Shown: piece after piece, positions 1 through 13,197 of the stretch
Layout: each line of letters begins with the position of its first letter
How positions within the stretch are numbered: position 1 is the stretch's first letter
Origin: Pogostemon cablin
Lineage: Eukaryota; Streptophyta; Magnoliopsida; Lamiales; Lamiaceae
Length of the DNA stretch: 64,000 nucleotides
Reading direction: 5' to 3'
Assembly (NCBI GenBank): GCA_023678885.1
Contig: CM043009.1
Span: 20,205,117 to 20,269,116 of the forward strand
Notes under the pieces: model-generated
Database searches by the model: none
What the model was told of the DNA's origin: nothing
Seen by the model: only the letters and a program-made list of their open reading frames with translations
Made by a program: the position numbers and the translations under genes

Positions 1-34
1 GTTCTTTGTTGTTTCAACTATTTTGTCCGATCAG

Positions 35-3000
35 AATCAAGGGTGCAGTTTAAAGATGAACACGATGATCATTTTGATGAGTCTGTACCACTAGATGCTC
101 TGCCAGCTAACCAATCAAGAGAAAAACGTAGATCCTCGGTTAGAATGAAAGGTCATCTAATATCAAGTTCTGACTTTGTGACCGGCAAAACATTGAAACC
201 TGGAAAAGGTTCTGCTTTATATGTTAGTTCTGTTCCTGAAGAAAACCAGGAGGCCTATCGATTTCCCAAAATAACAAGAAAAAAACAGAAGATGCAAGTG
301 TCGAAAGTAAGAAGGCTTGTACTTTCTCTTTCATTGTTATCATTATTTTGAGTAAAAATCTTCACATGGTTAGTTTACACTTGTATATATCTGCAGAATC
401 AGAAAACTGAAGTTCATATGGATATTCATTTGATTAAATCTCCAGGCATTGAGGTACTTTACATTTTTGCATTATCATATTTGTTTCTAACATTTATTTG
501 AGCAGTGTAACTAGTGAGGCTTTTAAATCTCTCATTTTGACAAACTCGTTTTTTATTCTCAGTTTTCAAATTTCTGAAATTTTAGAAACTCGAGATTAAA
601 TACTCATTCTGTTTGATTTTTTATAATGTTCTACTTGCAGTCTTGCCCTGCTATTAGTTTAAACTACTTTCTTCTCGTTTGCTTTTTATTTTTTTCTTTT
701 ATTGTAAACAATGTACACTTTCTTTTTCTAAATTATTAAATAGGATAATAGTTTCCCAAGTGGTGTCCTCCTCTAGTTGAGAGCTCATTGGATTATAATT
801 TTACTTTCCTTAGACTGGAGATGTAGGAAAGAAATCAACTACCAAGATCAAGAAATCTTCTCAGGGCAGTCCGCCAAAGCTGATGAAAATGTCCGATAAT
901 TCTTCCAGTGCTGATCTACGGAAAGAAGGGAGTGATTCGGCCCAATCAGCCGTACAGGTTCCTGGGACTAACCAGGTTAATTTACCTACTAAAGTAAGGA
1001 GCCGGCGTAAGATGAATATAAAAAAACCACAGTTTCAGAAAGATTCGAAATTTCTTGAAAGAGTCTCTAGTGATGAGAGTAAACCTTCTTTTGGTTCAGT
1101 CACAGATGCAGCATTCAAATTTAAGGTGGTTATCTTCAATTCTTTTTATCCAGTAGTTTGATAATTGAAATGTTAATTTCTTTTATCATTTTGTTGAATA
1201 GGAACTTTCTGCATGTTTGTCTAACCAGCGTCTAAGGAGATGGTGCACTTATGAGTGGTTCTACAGTGCGATTGATTATCCATGGTTTGCAAAGAGGGAG
1301 TTTATTGAGTATCTTTATCATGTTGGACTGGGTCATGTTCCGAGATTAACTCGTGTTGAATGGGGTGTGATAAGAAGGTATATTATATGTTTTTATTTCT
1401 TAATAGTTCAAATTTTGTGCTGTTGATATCTAAACCATGCACCAGCTTGACAATGATTACTGGTTTTCTGTAATGTTCAAACAGTTCACTTGGTAAACCG
1501 CGGCGATTTTCAGAGCAGTTCCTGAAGGAAGAAAAGGAGAAGCTCAATCAATATCGAGATTCTGTTAGAAAACATTACACTGAGCTCCGTGAAGGTTTTA
1601 GAGATGGACTGCCAACTGACCTTGCAAGGCCTTTATCAGTTGGACAGCGTGTCATCGCCATTCATCCAAAAACAAGAGAGATTCATGATGGAAGTGTGCT
1701 AACTGTTGATCACTCCAAGTGTCGTGTTCAATTTGACCGTCACGAGTTGGGGGTTGAATTTGTCATGGTTAGTAGGTTATGCTACTAAGCCTTCTTATAA
1801 GTTGCATTTTGGATATCACTTGATTCAGGTTCTTCGTTGTATCAGCAATATTTTTTTATAAATTGTGCAATTGCATGTCTTCATCTTACTTCTATAGCAT
1901 ATCAAATGCCATTTATCTGCTTGGTCATATTCTAGTGTTACCTTATGTCTGGCTAGAGACTGTTATTTGGTCTACAATATTTAGTGAGAAAGAATCTAAA
2001 GAAACATCCATCTATTCTAGCTGCTGCTTTAGTGTTTAAAGTTGTATCCAAATAACTCATGTCTGTTTCTTTTTTCTCATGTACTTTCTTTAAAGTGATT
2101 AAGCCATCATTTCCTTGGCAGGACATTGACTGCATGCCAGTGAATCCTTATGAGAATATGCCTACGTTGCTTGGGAGGCACACTGTTCCAGTTGATAAGT
2201 TTTTTGAGAATTTCAATGAGCTTAAAGATATTGGACTGGCTAAAGATTACATTAAGCTTTCTCCTAGTGACAATCTGGATGGTGTTGATGGTATTCCTCA
2301 ATTCTCATCATTTGCTAATTCTGCCGGTTTGCTGAACCAGACAAAGGTATGATTCACTCTCACTGGTTTAATGTTCATTTTTACTGCATACGTTTTAAAT
2401 CCTTAGGCATTCCACCCTGCCAACATTTTGATATTAATTCTACTGGAGTGTTTTTAAACTATTGTTAATTGTCATTTGCTGGCTGGATCACATTGTTCTA
2501 ATGATGATGATGCATTAAGACTTTGATAATTTTATATTTCATATACCTATGTCCGGAGGTATGTATTGATTCTCTGTAGCTATTGATTGAGCACATCATT
2601 TACTAATTATTTCATCCTCTACATGTCTTGTTATATGTTTGGGGCCAATGTTTTCGTCCTCCCTAGTAGAAGCTATAAATTATTTTTGAACAGTGTATCT
2701 CAAGATTCTCTTCACCAGGTTTCTTCTAATGTGCCAACAAGGATGGGATCTGCTGATTCTGCAACGTACCAGCAGGCATCATATACTCAGCCTATTGCAC
2801 GAGCTCAGGTCCAGGCAAAAGAAGCTGACATTCAAGCTCTAGCACAGCTGACCCGCACTCTTGATAAAAAGGTATCCAGCCTGGCAACCTGTTCAGTTTA
2901 TTGTTTACCTCAGTCAGCACCTTTTACTTAGATTGTATGTCTGCATACCAATTTTATGAAAATATCTAAATTTATAATTAATGTTAAAGAAATTTATTAG

Positions 3001-4869
3001 GGAATGTTTTGAATATCGGATGGATAATGTATTGAACATTAAGAAATTTGCAGTAGGTTTGAGAGGCTTTTGAAAATCTAGGAAATAGATAGGGGGTCAT
3101 TACCCTGGAGAAACAGCTGAATATTTTGTGTGAGAAAGGTGGTTCTTAACATCCTTTTTATAGTGGGGATGATTAAGGTGTTAATCTAGGAGACTTAAGT
3201 GGTGAATATTCCATAAGGCGAGTTATAATTCTCTTTGAGAAGGAAATGATTTATTACCTTAAATATGATATCTGATTTAGAAAGTCGGCTCAAGAATGAA
3301 ATTATTTTAAATTGGGAAGGGAGGAGGAGTGTTGCTCTCATAGACTTCCTTTTGATCAAGATTCTAGAATCAAATATTGGGTTATGTTCATGCACTGATG
3401 ATAAATTTAAATGTGCTCAAAATATTATATGATGATTAATAATTAAAATGAGTATATATATTTCAAAGAATTAAATTAAAAAAAAACATGGGTGTTAAAG
3501 TATTATGGCTTGTTCATTGATCTACAAATAGATTTTGGAACTGTTCTTTGTTGCTTTGGCAAATGCTGCTCGTTTATTTTATCGGGCTTTAATTATGGAA
3601 ACTGGAATCTTTCTTTATATGTCTCAGCAATTGGATTATAACTGTGGGCCAATGTCGTATTATTACTTATTGCTTGCAGGAGGCTGTTGTTCTCGAGTTG
3701 AAGCGCATGAATGATGATGTGTTGGAAAATCAGGATGGGGATTATCCTTTGAAGGATTCAGAGTCATTTAAAAAGCAATATGCTGCTGTACTCATACAAT
3801 TGAATGAAGCCAATGAACACGTATACAAGAGAACTGAATTAAACATTAGTTTATTTGAGCTAAATTTTGTTGTAGTAGAAAATGATCTTCAAACATGATC
3901 TCCGTTGGCAGGTTTCTTTGGCTTTACACAGCTTGAGAGAACGGAACACTTATCAAGGAAAGTATCCTCTCACAAGGCCAGTGACAAATCTTGCTGATCC
4001 AGGTAGCACATTGAGTTCTTTTGATCACCCTGTATGTCAAACTCAGGAAGTTGGATCACATGTCAATGAAATCATGGATAGTTCTAGAACAAAAGCTCGA
4101 ACGATGGTGGATGCAGCTATGCAGGTAAGCATTTCAATTTGTGGGTTTAAGTCACCCCATTTTTTGTGTGATTCATTATAATTACTGACTTCACCAATTT
4201 AATCATCTTTTATAAAGTTGAGCATTACAAATAACTGAAGAAGTACTGAATTCTATCTCATCTTTTTCTTGTGCAAGTATATCAACTTTCTGTGATTTTT
4301 GAGGAATCTTATCATACCTTTATAGGCAATATCGTCACTCAAAAGTAGGGAGGATACCATTGAGAAGGAGGAAGCTATAGACTATGTAAACGAACGGCTG
4401 GACGATGCAAGTGTGCCAGTGGTGAGTCTTCTACACCAGCTTCATATCTCATGCCTTTTCATTCTGTCATGATCCATTAAAATATTCTTTTGTGATCTGA
4501 AAATCCTTGCAGAGAACTGATCCTAAATCAGCAAATGTATCCGACATTGAGGCACAAATTCCATCAGAGCTGATCACAAAATGCGTAGCAACCTTGCTTA
4601 TGATTCAGGTGAAGTATAAAAAGAAAGCAAAACAAGTCATATATATATATACACACACTATATTTTCCTTGTTTTCTGACTCAAAATAATTTTTACAATC
4701 ACAGAAGTGTACAGAACGGCAGTTCCCTCCCGCCGAGGTGGCACAGATACTCGACTCTGCAGTTACAAATTTACAGCCACGCAGTTCTCAGAACCTCCCT
4801 GTCTATACTGAAATACAGAAGTGTGTGGGCATCATCAAGAACCAAATATTGGCTCTCATACCTACTTAA
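35..4869 (+). CDS. ALY: ALWAYS EARLY (LIN9/Mip130-like) protein, 5' end outside window
   Basis: This is the plant LIN9-type subunit of the DREAM/MuvB complex, a nuclear regulator that links RBR/E2F/MYB3R factors to cell-cycle genes. The exons I read are 35-306, 397-453, 814-1125, 1202-1377, 1485-1767, 2122-2346, 2719-2871, 3680-3820, 3912-4124, 4326-4421, 4513-4608 and 4705-4869 (TAA). All have GT..AG borders and the phases join without a break into about 728 residues. The DIRP domain is encoded by exons 1202-1377 and 1485-1767 (NQRLRRWCTYEWFYSAIDYP, then GLGHVPRLTRVEWGVIRR). Upstream exons are basic and low-complexity; downstream exons are helical. Arabidopsis family members are near 1,000 residues, so the SANT-containing N-terminus lies left of the window. 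No stop or frameshift is visible. The family call is firm; which paralogue (ALY1/2/3) is not decided. Confidence 0.93.
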
Positions 4870-6045
4870 TCATCGAATCAGGTTCCCTCTATACTGACCC
4901 TGTGTATGTATCTGCATAGTTGATAATTAAGCTCTGAGTTATTAAGAATCGACTCTCATCACGAGAAGCTAGTTTTCGTGTTGTGGTGAGTGAGTGATGA
5001 GGTTGGCATAAACCTATGTAAGCCGAGCGGATCGGCTGCGTTTGAGCATTGAGATGGAGTAGGGGATGCCATTGACAGATTGTAAATCCGATTAGACAGA
5101 CAAAAGAGGATGAATGAATTAGCAGTAAGTTTGTTAATTTCGCTCTCCATTATTATCACAATCAATATAATAATAATAATACCTTATGAGCAACTTTGGT
5201 TCTTCTTTCTTTGGTGTTGTGTTTTACTTGATCCTCACAGTTGTCTATGTTTTCTTGAAAATAACTTTTAAGATTATCTGATATATACACATATATAACT
5301 GTGTGATTGATGAAACTCTAAAGAGTCACTCTCTCATGCATTCAAATGTACGGATTATTCATATTGGGTTTATCAATATAATTAGGATGTATCAAAGATT
5401 AAAAAAAAATGATATTCCTAAAGAAAAATGTCTTAAATTTTATGAGTATCTACCCGAGGATCAAATGGTACTCATTCCATTATAAGATTGGGTTTACGTT
5501 TAGTGCTTCAAATTGTTTAAGAAAAATTATTATCATTTTCCATTTTAAAAACTTTATGGATTATTTTAGTATTTTTAGGAAATAAGTAAAGTGAAAAGTT
5601 ATGATAGTTGTGTTAGATAGGAGAGATAAATTTAAAATTAAAGTATCTTTTGAGATTATTAGATAAATGGATTATTAATTTATTTATTTTTTGGAATGTA
5701 AAGGTATGAAATAAGAAAAGTGTGAACTTACAATACAGAGTAATATTTTACAGCCATTGGAAGTGTTTGCCAACACTAAAATGGCATGGGCAGTATCTGA
5801 CCAATTCCTATAATTTGTCTTCTGCATAAATGATTTCTTAATCAACTCCAATCTCATTAAACACGATCCCATATGTTTATTTATTTGCATTTCTGCAGAA
5901 CAACTGCCAACTTTATGGATTACAAATTAAGCTTGCTGTTACGGATAGTGTGCATAATTATAATTTTGAGGGTACATTAGGGTATTTGAGGGTGTATATT
6001 TAATATAAAATGTGAAAAAGAAGAGGATAAGTATAATTTTAAGGC
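4870..6045. other. 3' flank of the ALY gene, no further gene seen
   Basis: The stretch holds the ALY 3' UTR and AT-rich spacer. Short open frames here are poor in codon structure and match nothing I recognise. A clear polyadenylation site cannot be fixed by eye. Confidence 0.5.
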
Positions 6046-6238
6046 AAAAACTTGTATGCAACCCGGGCTTATGGGGCTTATGTTAAATTGTATATAATTT
6101 AGTATAAAGATGTGTATCATTTATTTTATGAAAAAAGTAAAATTATTAATAAAAAGTGTATACCCTTTAGGACAAAATGATGTACCTTAACTAATTAAAG
6201 TGTATACCATTTAGAACAAAATGATGTACCTTAACTAA
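6046..6238 (+). repeat. Dispersed ~200-bp repeat unit (extra copy beside the palindrome)
   Basis: The unit runs from AAAACTTGTATGC through repeated GTGTATACC(C/A)TTTAG and GATGTACC words. A related unit lies at about 6832-7040 inside the left palindrome arm, and its mirror is at about 8105-8325 in the right arm. This copy has no mirror partner to the right of 8907, so it predates or flanks the palindrome rather than belonging to it. Confidence 0.7.
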
Positions 6239-8907
6239 TTAAGCTTTCGATTCTATAAGTGAATTAGTTTTTCAACCTCTTATTCTCTACAGGTAAATTG
6301 ATTCAAGAGTACTTAAATCGTCGATTCTCTTTCACTTGAAAAATACTTGAATCGATTCTTAAGAGGTAATACTTGAATCAATTTTTTTCTTTTGAAGAAT
6401 CGATTCAAGAATAGTTGAATCTATCCTCTTACTCTTGGAAAATCGATTTTTAAGACGTAAATCTATTCATGAATACTTGAATCGATTATCTTCCTCTTGA
6501 AAAATCAATTCTTAAAAGGTAAATCGATTCAAGAATACTTGAATCATTTCTCTTCCTCTTAAAAAATACTTGAATTGATTTTTTAGAGATAGATCTAATC
6601 TCTACTTGATTCGCTCTATCGAAATAAATTTTTATACTTTCATAACTCAATTCTCTAGAGGAATTTGAAGAAAACTCATATTCCTCTTAGAGAATCGAAT
6701 GTGTGTATTTAAATTGAATAACCAAAAAGTATTATTATAGGTGGGGTGAGGGATAATATTATATGGAATATTCTTTTTTCCCTTTATATATATGATTTAA
6801 TTTGATATTAATTAATTTATTGCATCAAGACAAAAACTTGTATGCCCCGGTAGCCCACGGTGCACCCATAACCTTTAGTATTAAATTGTATACCCTTTAG
6901 TATAAAGATGTGTACCCTTTATTTTCTTAAAAAAAAAATATTAATTAAAAGTGTATACCCTTTCGAACAAATTGATGTACCCTTATTAATTAAAGTATAT
7001 ACCCTTTAGAACAAAATAATGTATCATTACCTATCTTGTGCACCTAGGGACACAAGAGACCAACTATTGCATCAAAAGATTTAGTACTTAATTAATTATA
7101 CCAAATAAGTAAATAAAATATTAAAATTTAATCATTATTAAAAATAAAAAACACATTATTTAAAAAAAAATTAAATAAGGAAGTTAATTAAAAGTAAATA
7201 AGAAAATATTAAAAAAGTATTAAAAATTTCAAAAATTTAAAAAAATTACACGTCACATTAGAGCGCTCTGGAGATGACACGCCAGCCAGAAAAGTTTCTA
7301 TTATAGTATACTTAAGATTAAGATGATATAATATACTAATGACATATAATATTTAATAAATTAATTTATATTTATAATATTAACACTACAAAAATACTAT
7401 TCTCTCCGTCCCACCAGAGGATAGTTTTTGCTTTTTTGCACGTAAATTAACGAGTATTATTATTTAAGGTTAATTATGTTAAAATACATTACCTTTTCTC
7501 ATTTTTTCAATTTAATCACGAACTTATTTTTTAATCAAGAAAATATATGACATTTCCATTTTGTCTCAATTTAAAAAGTCATTAAAGTTGGTCAAAAAGT
7601 AATTTTCTTAAACTCCGTATCTAAGGTGCTTGATTAAAAAATAAGTTCGTGATTAAATTGAAAAAATGAGAAAAGATAATGTATTTTAACATAATTAACC
7701 TTAAATAATAATACTCGTTAATTTACGTGCAAAAGAGCAAAAACTATCCTCTGGTGGGACGGAGAGAGTAGTATTTTTGTAGTGTTAATATTATAAATAT
7801 AAATTAATTTATTAAATATTATATGTCATTAGTATATTATATCATCTTAATCTTAAGTATACTATAATAGAAACTTTTATGCTCCAGAGCGCTCCAGTGT
7901 GACGTGTAATTTTCTTAAATTTTTGAAATTTTTAATACTTTTTTTAATATTTTCCTTATTTACTTTCAATTAACTTCCTTATTTAATATTTTCTTTTTTT
8001 TAAATAATGTGTTTCTTATTTTTAATAATGATTAAATTTTTAATATTTTATTTACTTATTTGGTATAATTAATTAAGTACTAAATATTTTGATGCAATAG
8101 TTGGTCTCTTGTGTCCCTATAATGATACATTATTTTGTTCTAAAGGGTATATACTTTAATTAATAAGGGTACATCAATTTGTTCGAAAGGGTATACACTT
8201 TTAATTAATATATTTTTTTAAGAAAATAAAGGGTACACATCTTTATACTAAATGGTATACAATTTAATACTAAAGGGTATGGGTGCACCGTGGGCTACCG
8301 GGGCATACAAGTTTTTATCTTGATGCAATAAATTAATTAATATCAAATTAAATCATATATATAAAGAGAAAAAAGAATATTACATATAATATTATCCCTC
8401 ACCCCACCTATAATAATACTTTTTGGTTATTCAATTTAAATACACACATTCGATTCTCTAAGAGGAATATGAGTTTTCTTCAAATTCCTCTAGAGAATTG
8501 AGTTATGAAAGTATAAAAATTTATTTCGATAGAGCGAATCAAGTAGAAATTAGATCTATCTCTAAAAAATCAATTCAAGTATTTTTTAAGAGGAAGAGAA
8601 ATGATTCAAGTATTCTTGAATTGATTTACCTTTTAAGAATTGATTCTTCAAGAGGAAGATAATCAATTCAAGTATTCTTGAATAGATTTACATCTTAAAA
8701 ATTGATTTTTCAAGAGTAAGAGGATAGATTCAACTATTCTTGAATCGATTCTTCAAAAAAAAAATTGATTCAAGTATTACCTCTTAAGAATCGATTCAAG
8801 TATTTTTCAAGTGAAAGAGAATCGACGATTTAAGTACTCTTGAATCAATTTACCTGTAGAGAATAAGAGGTTGAAAAACTAATTCACGTATAGAATCGGA
8901 AGCTTAA
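6239..8907. repeat. Large near-perfect inverted repeat (palindrome), arms ~1.3 kb
   Basis: Left arm 6239-7539 is mirrored by right arm 7629-8907 around an 89-bp spacer (7540-7628). Outer ends share TTAAGCTT plus CGATTCTATA read on opposite strands. Matching landmarks include a run of TTGAATCGATT-like words (6295-6600 against 8540-8850), the GGTAGCCCACGGTGCACCC block (about 6848 against about 8285) and the CTCTCCGTCCCACC block near the centre. The left arm has about 16 extra bases near 7030 that the right arm lacks; otherwise differences are scattered and few. No coding potential was seen. It could be a foldback-type element, an inverted duplication or an assembly artefact. Confidence 0.88.
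7397..7769. mobile_element. Stowaway/mariner-like MITE at the palindrome centre (tentative)
   Basis: The inner part of the palindrome begins CTCTCCGTCCCACCAGAGGA and ends with its complement, next to TA dinucleotides. CTCCNTCCGTCCC is the usual terminus of plant Stowaway-type MITEs with TA target duplications. The terminal repeats are about 140 bp. The inversion continues far outside these ends, so the MITE may be the seed or simply a passenger. Confidence 0.45.
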
Positions 8908-9149
8908 GTTCTTTAAGTTAAATCATTATTTCATATCAAATTACATTAAAATTGAATTCATAAATATTTGTTAATTTTTTTAATTTAGTATATTAATATT
9001 TATTTATTTACATATGTTTTAATTATTCAATTATGACATATGAATTATAAAATTTGTTTACTTTAGTTGTTTATATAATTTGAATCTAATAAAATAAAAT
9101 ATAAAAATTAAATTAATAAATTTATTACAAATTTATGAATATTTAACAG

Positions 9150-9203
<54 letters not shown>

Positions 9204-9251
9204 TCACTCTCTTGTAAGACGGGTAAAGTATCATTATTACTATGAAAATAG
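8908..9251. repeat. AT-rich spacer with (TA)n microsatellite
   Basis: A run of about 23 TA dinucleotides lies at 9155-9201. The rest is AT-rich with no recognisable feature. Confidence 0.8.
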
Positions 9252-10463
9252 TGTTAGGCGTATTTCGCGCACTCCAGTTTAATTTTCAAGTATAAGGATG
9301 TCAATTGTAGCGACAAGTACCCAAGTTAAATTATCGATCTCACTGAAACAATTATTTATTTATTTATTTATTCTAGATTACTATTTAATAAGAATTGTGT
9401 AACCAATTTTCAAGAGTTTTTAAATTAATTATCTAAATAACGGAATATTAAATAACTGAATTAATTAAAAGCAATAAAAATAAATCAAGTTCTAATCAAG
9501 AGACAAGCAACGGTTCTAAGGTATCAGGTATAGACCAATTAATTTGGGTTTCTAGACTTCCAATTGCAGCGTCAATAAAAATACACCACTTAATCCTTTT
9601 AACCCACCAAATATGATCCGATTTTAAGCTAACAATATATTCTGATTTATTCCCTAAGGTGAGTGAATTTTACCAAGCCTTATTCCTAGATACTAATCAA
9701 AACAAACAACAATTCCTCCGGATGGTAAGTTCGACTAACAAGACATTCTCTGGAATTACTATAAGGTTCTATCCACTTCCTACTTGAATGCCTAATTGCA
9801 TTGTTCCACTAAACAATTCAAGTATCTGATTTACCAGTTCATGGAATTAAATTGTTTATAGTGGAATTATTTCAATCCATAACAAATAGACAATACCCAT
9901 CATGAACGCACACAAACTAACATAATAAATTAAGCATTATAGCGGATGTCATGAAAATATTATAAAAAAGTTATGAAGCAGATAAGCAAGTCTGAATAAA
10001 TTAAGTAAAATCAGAATGTTAACTGCACGAAATCTCAATTTTGGTTTAGGTCTCCAAATCAATTCAATTTAACCATCAAACCCTAAAACTGTATAAGAAA
10101 TTAGTCCATGAGGTTACAATCAACACTCATGGCTATGCAATTCATACAAAAAATAAGATAAAAGGAAGTGAAAGATTAGAAACACGGAACCCTAGCGTAA
10201 GCTTAGTGCAACGTTCCTTCTCCGTCTCTCCGATTGTTCAATCCCCTCAATTATCACTTGGAACCCTCTTGAAGATGGATGAATGATGAAATCATATCTG
10301 AATCTGTGTGGAAAGTGATAATTCACGATGGATGTGGTATGTGGGTTCTCCTCAATTGTGTGTTGATCACCCCTTTTATATCTTGGACAATTTTTGGGGC
10401 TTTTTTGCTTCGATTCTGCTTCAAATCACGATCTGGAAGCTGTAAATACACTTCAAAATCAAG
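9252..10463 (-). mobile_element. LTR fragment, minus strand, cut by element A
   Basis: Read on the minus strand, the end at 9252-9330 matches the 3' ends of the B-type LTRs (CCTTATACTTGA then AATTAA, shortly after a purine-rich GTTCGAT-like stretch). The LTR would finish at CCTAACA. A minus-strand TATA-like TATAAAAGG lies near 10380. The 5' part of this LTR is missing because the LTR of element A starts at 10464. No coding region is seen in it; the short frame at 10279 is not convincing. Confidence 0.6.
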
Positions 10464-11873
10464 TGATTAGTGATATTTTCACCTAAATTTTAGTGTCTTT
10501 TTGTATCCATTTTTTAGTATTTTATCCGTTTTTATGTTCAATTTGGTGGTGTTATGTGTTTTTATGAAAATGTATGAGAATAAACTTAAGAGTGTTAACA
10601 ACAGGTGAAAATGGAACGAAAATACAGTCGGGAGAAAGAAGAAAGTAGTGCAGCACAAACACGTCCAGCCGTTTTCAATTCACGAGGCGTGTCAAGCACA
10701 TGACCCGTGTACCGCGCATGGTCCTGTAAGAGGTGGTCGTGCGCGAGCATCAGAACGACCAACACGCCCACCTCTGTGGCCGTGTTCCGTGCACGAGCCA
10801 TGTAGGTGCAAGAATCAGAAAATTTGCAGAATTCTTCTAGGTCTCCAAGAGGTATAAATACCAATTTATTCAACATTTGATGAAGTTTTCTCCGTGGATT
10901 TTCAGCTGCTCACATAGATCACACACAAATTCTTTCATTCAACGTATGACCTTCATCCATTCACCACCCATTTCATCTATCTTCATCACACCATCAAAAT
11001 CTTCATCCAAAGGAGAAAAAGAAGCAAGGAAGAGAGGAAAAGTGGAAGAAGTGGTAGAAGATCACCATTGAAGTACTTCAAGGGAATTTTCATCAAAACC
11101 TTGTACTAAACCTCATAGTTTTGTCATGATTTGTAAGGATTTAATTTTCTATGTTAATTTCCTTATGAATATAGTAGGCTAATCTCCCTTATGAGATTAA
11201 CAACATGAAAGTTGCTGGATAATTTTGGGATTTATGTATTTAAATTTATGTGTTGATAGGGTAAATGGATTTCCTATCATTGATGCTTGAGATCTTGAAG
11301 TTTATTATGATTTATGCGCTTCATGTGCATTATAAATTATAAAGAGATTGAGAAATCCTTTAGAATTTAGAACCCTTTGATAGGACATTTGATTTGTTAG
11401 ATCGAGAGGTCAATTGATCGTGTGAAGGGACTCTCTAATTGAACTTAGTACCTAGTTGGAATTGTTTGATTGAGAACCAACCTTAGAGTCTTTTTGAGAT
11501 CTTGTGAAGGATTTACATCATATCCATTCCGAAAGGAAGTTTAGGTGGAATTCTTGTTGGCCCTTAGTCTTCAACACTCGACACATATGAGTTTAATATA
11601 TGAATCCTAGAATTACCACTTCATTAGTGTTGGTAATCTCACTTTTGTTCAACTTGGAAAATCACCTTTCGTTTATCTACTTAATTGGTTTGATCATTGC
11701 TTGTTCACTTGCTTTAATTATTTTTATATTACTTGTTTAAACAACCAAACCATTGATGATTTGTTTCTATAAAATTACAAGGAACGTGATATCGCTTAAG
11801 CTCTAGTACCTTCCTCCCTGTGCTTCGATAAATTCTTGAATTGGTCAACCCGACTACAAGTTATGGCTAATCA
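10464..11873 (+). repeat. 5' LTR of element A
   Basis: It begins TGATTAGTGATATTTTCACC and ends ATGGCTAATCA, giving a short terminal inverted repeat TGATTAG/CTAATCA. U3 holds a cluster of CACG-type inverted words (about 10660-10815), then TATAAATA at 10855. Against the 3' LTR (29416-30283) it lacks about 70 bp near 10800, between two copies of CACGAGC. Confidence 0.88.
10855..10862 (+). promoter_or_regulatory. TATA box of element A 5' LTR
   Basis: TATAAATA lies just after the inverted-word cluster. The same octamer sits at the same place in the A 3' LTR (29879-29886) and in both C LTRs (46635-46642 and 51820-51827). Confidence 0.7.
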
Positions 11874-11875
11874 AA

Positions 11876-11893
11876 TGGCGCCGTTGCCGGAGA
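11876..11893 (+). other. Primer-binding site, tRNA-Asp type
   Basis: TGGCGCCGTTGCCGGAGA lies 2 bp after the LTR end. It matches the 3' end of plant tRNA-Asp with one mismatch (element C has GGGGA at the end). This primer is typical of Athila/Tat elements. Confidence 0.88.
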
Positions 11894-12074
11894 GGTAATG
11901 GTCGCTAGTATTTTGACGAAGGATTGTTTAGAGTGGTCTTAATAAGAACATTTTTTTTTATTTTTTGCATCTTATATTTGCTTTAGAAAATTTTGTTCTA
12001 ATTTTTCTTTCTCTTGTAGATGCATACCTTGAGAAGGAAGAATAAGGTGAACAAGCCAAAAAAATATGAGCTAA

Positions 12075-12978
12075 ATGGAAAATATTCAAAGCATGATGAA
12101 TGCTAATGCTTATCCTAATGGGGAGGCACAAGGAGATATAAGTATGGCTCAAGGGGTTCAAATTCCCAATTTATTATTTCTTCAACAACAAGTTTATGGG
12201 AACCTAGTCGCTCCTCAACAACAAGTTTATCCTCAAGTCCTGCATAATGTATATCCTCAAGTTCCTCAAGGCATGCTGAATATGACTATTAGATATCATC
12301 TCCAACCGAGAGTGGTTCAACAAATTATAGCTCCTCCGATCAATGCCAATGATTTTGCGTTGAAAGCAAGTTTGATTCGAATAGTCCGATCAAGCTAATT
12401 TGGTGGAGATCCAAATGACCACCTTGTCCACTTCTTGGAGATAGCTAATACTATTAAAATGGATGGGGTGAGTGAAGATTGCATTAATATGCGACTCTTT
12501 CCTTTTTATTTAAAGGATAGAGCACGTGCTTGGCTTGGAACGATCACTCCAGGGACATGCAACACTTGAAAAGATCTTGCTCAATGTTTTCTCAACAAAT
12601 ACTTTCCACCTTTAAAGACGATACAATTGCAAAGTTTCATTGCTCAATTTAAGCAATTGCTTCATGAGATCTTTTATGAGTCGTGGGAGAGGTTCAATGA
12701 GATGTTGAGGAAGTGTCTTCACATGGTTTCCCGGAGGAGCAACAAGTGGGCTTCTTCTATCAAGGCTTGAACGGAAGAGACTTGTTATTCGTTGATGCGT
12801 CATTCGGTGGGTTTGTTTTTTGCATCACCGCTGAAAGAGCAATAAGAATGTTTGAAGAAATTGCCATGCATGATCTATGATTTGGAGAATGTAGCTAAAA
12901 GTGACGTAGTTTTTCCATCGATGTTCAATTCGGGGGGGAAGGATTGCCAAATGATAAGAGAAAATTGCATTTGGAGGA
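12075..12978 (+). pseudogene. Element A gag, N-terminal part, degraded
   Basis: The frame starts at ATG 12075 and has a Gln-rich N-terminus. From 12399 it carries the Athila gag (retrotrans_gag) signature: FGGDPNDHLVHFLE, LFPFYLKDRARAWL and KYFPP. There is a TAA at 12396-12398, a TGA near 12568 and a frameshift near 12720, after which the gag sense continues in another frame (GFFYQGLNGRDLLF). Element B interrupts it at 12979; the frame across the insertion site joins sensibly to 26906 onward. It would encode the capsid-like structural protein; it cannot be made intact here. Confidence 0.85.
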
Positions 12979-13197
12979 TGATGAGTGTGTAAATTCACAA
13001 GTTTGGCACTATGTTTTGTGCTAGTTTTGGAGAGTTTTGATGTGGAAATAGGTGAAAAACCTATATATATTGTGAATTAGCATGAATCAGATGTTAGTGG
13101 AGCTATTTGAGTGTTTTCTTAGCAAAAACGGAGTGAAAGTGCCAAGAATCGAAGAGACGGAGTCGAAGCCATGCGAACCGCCCAAGAATTAGGAGGG

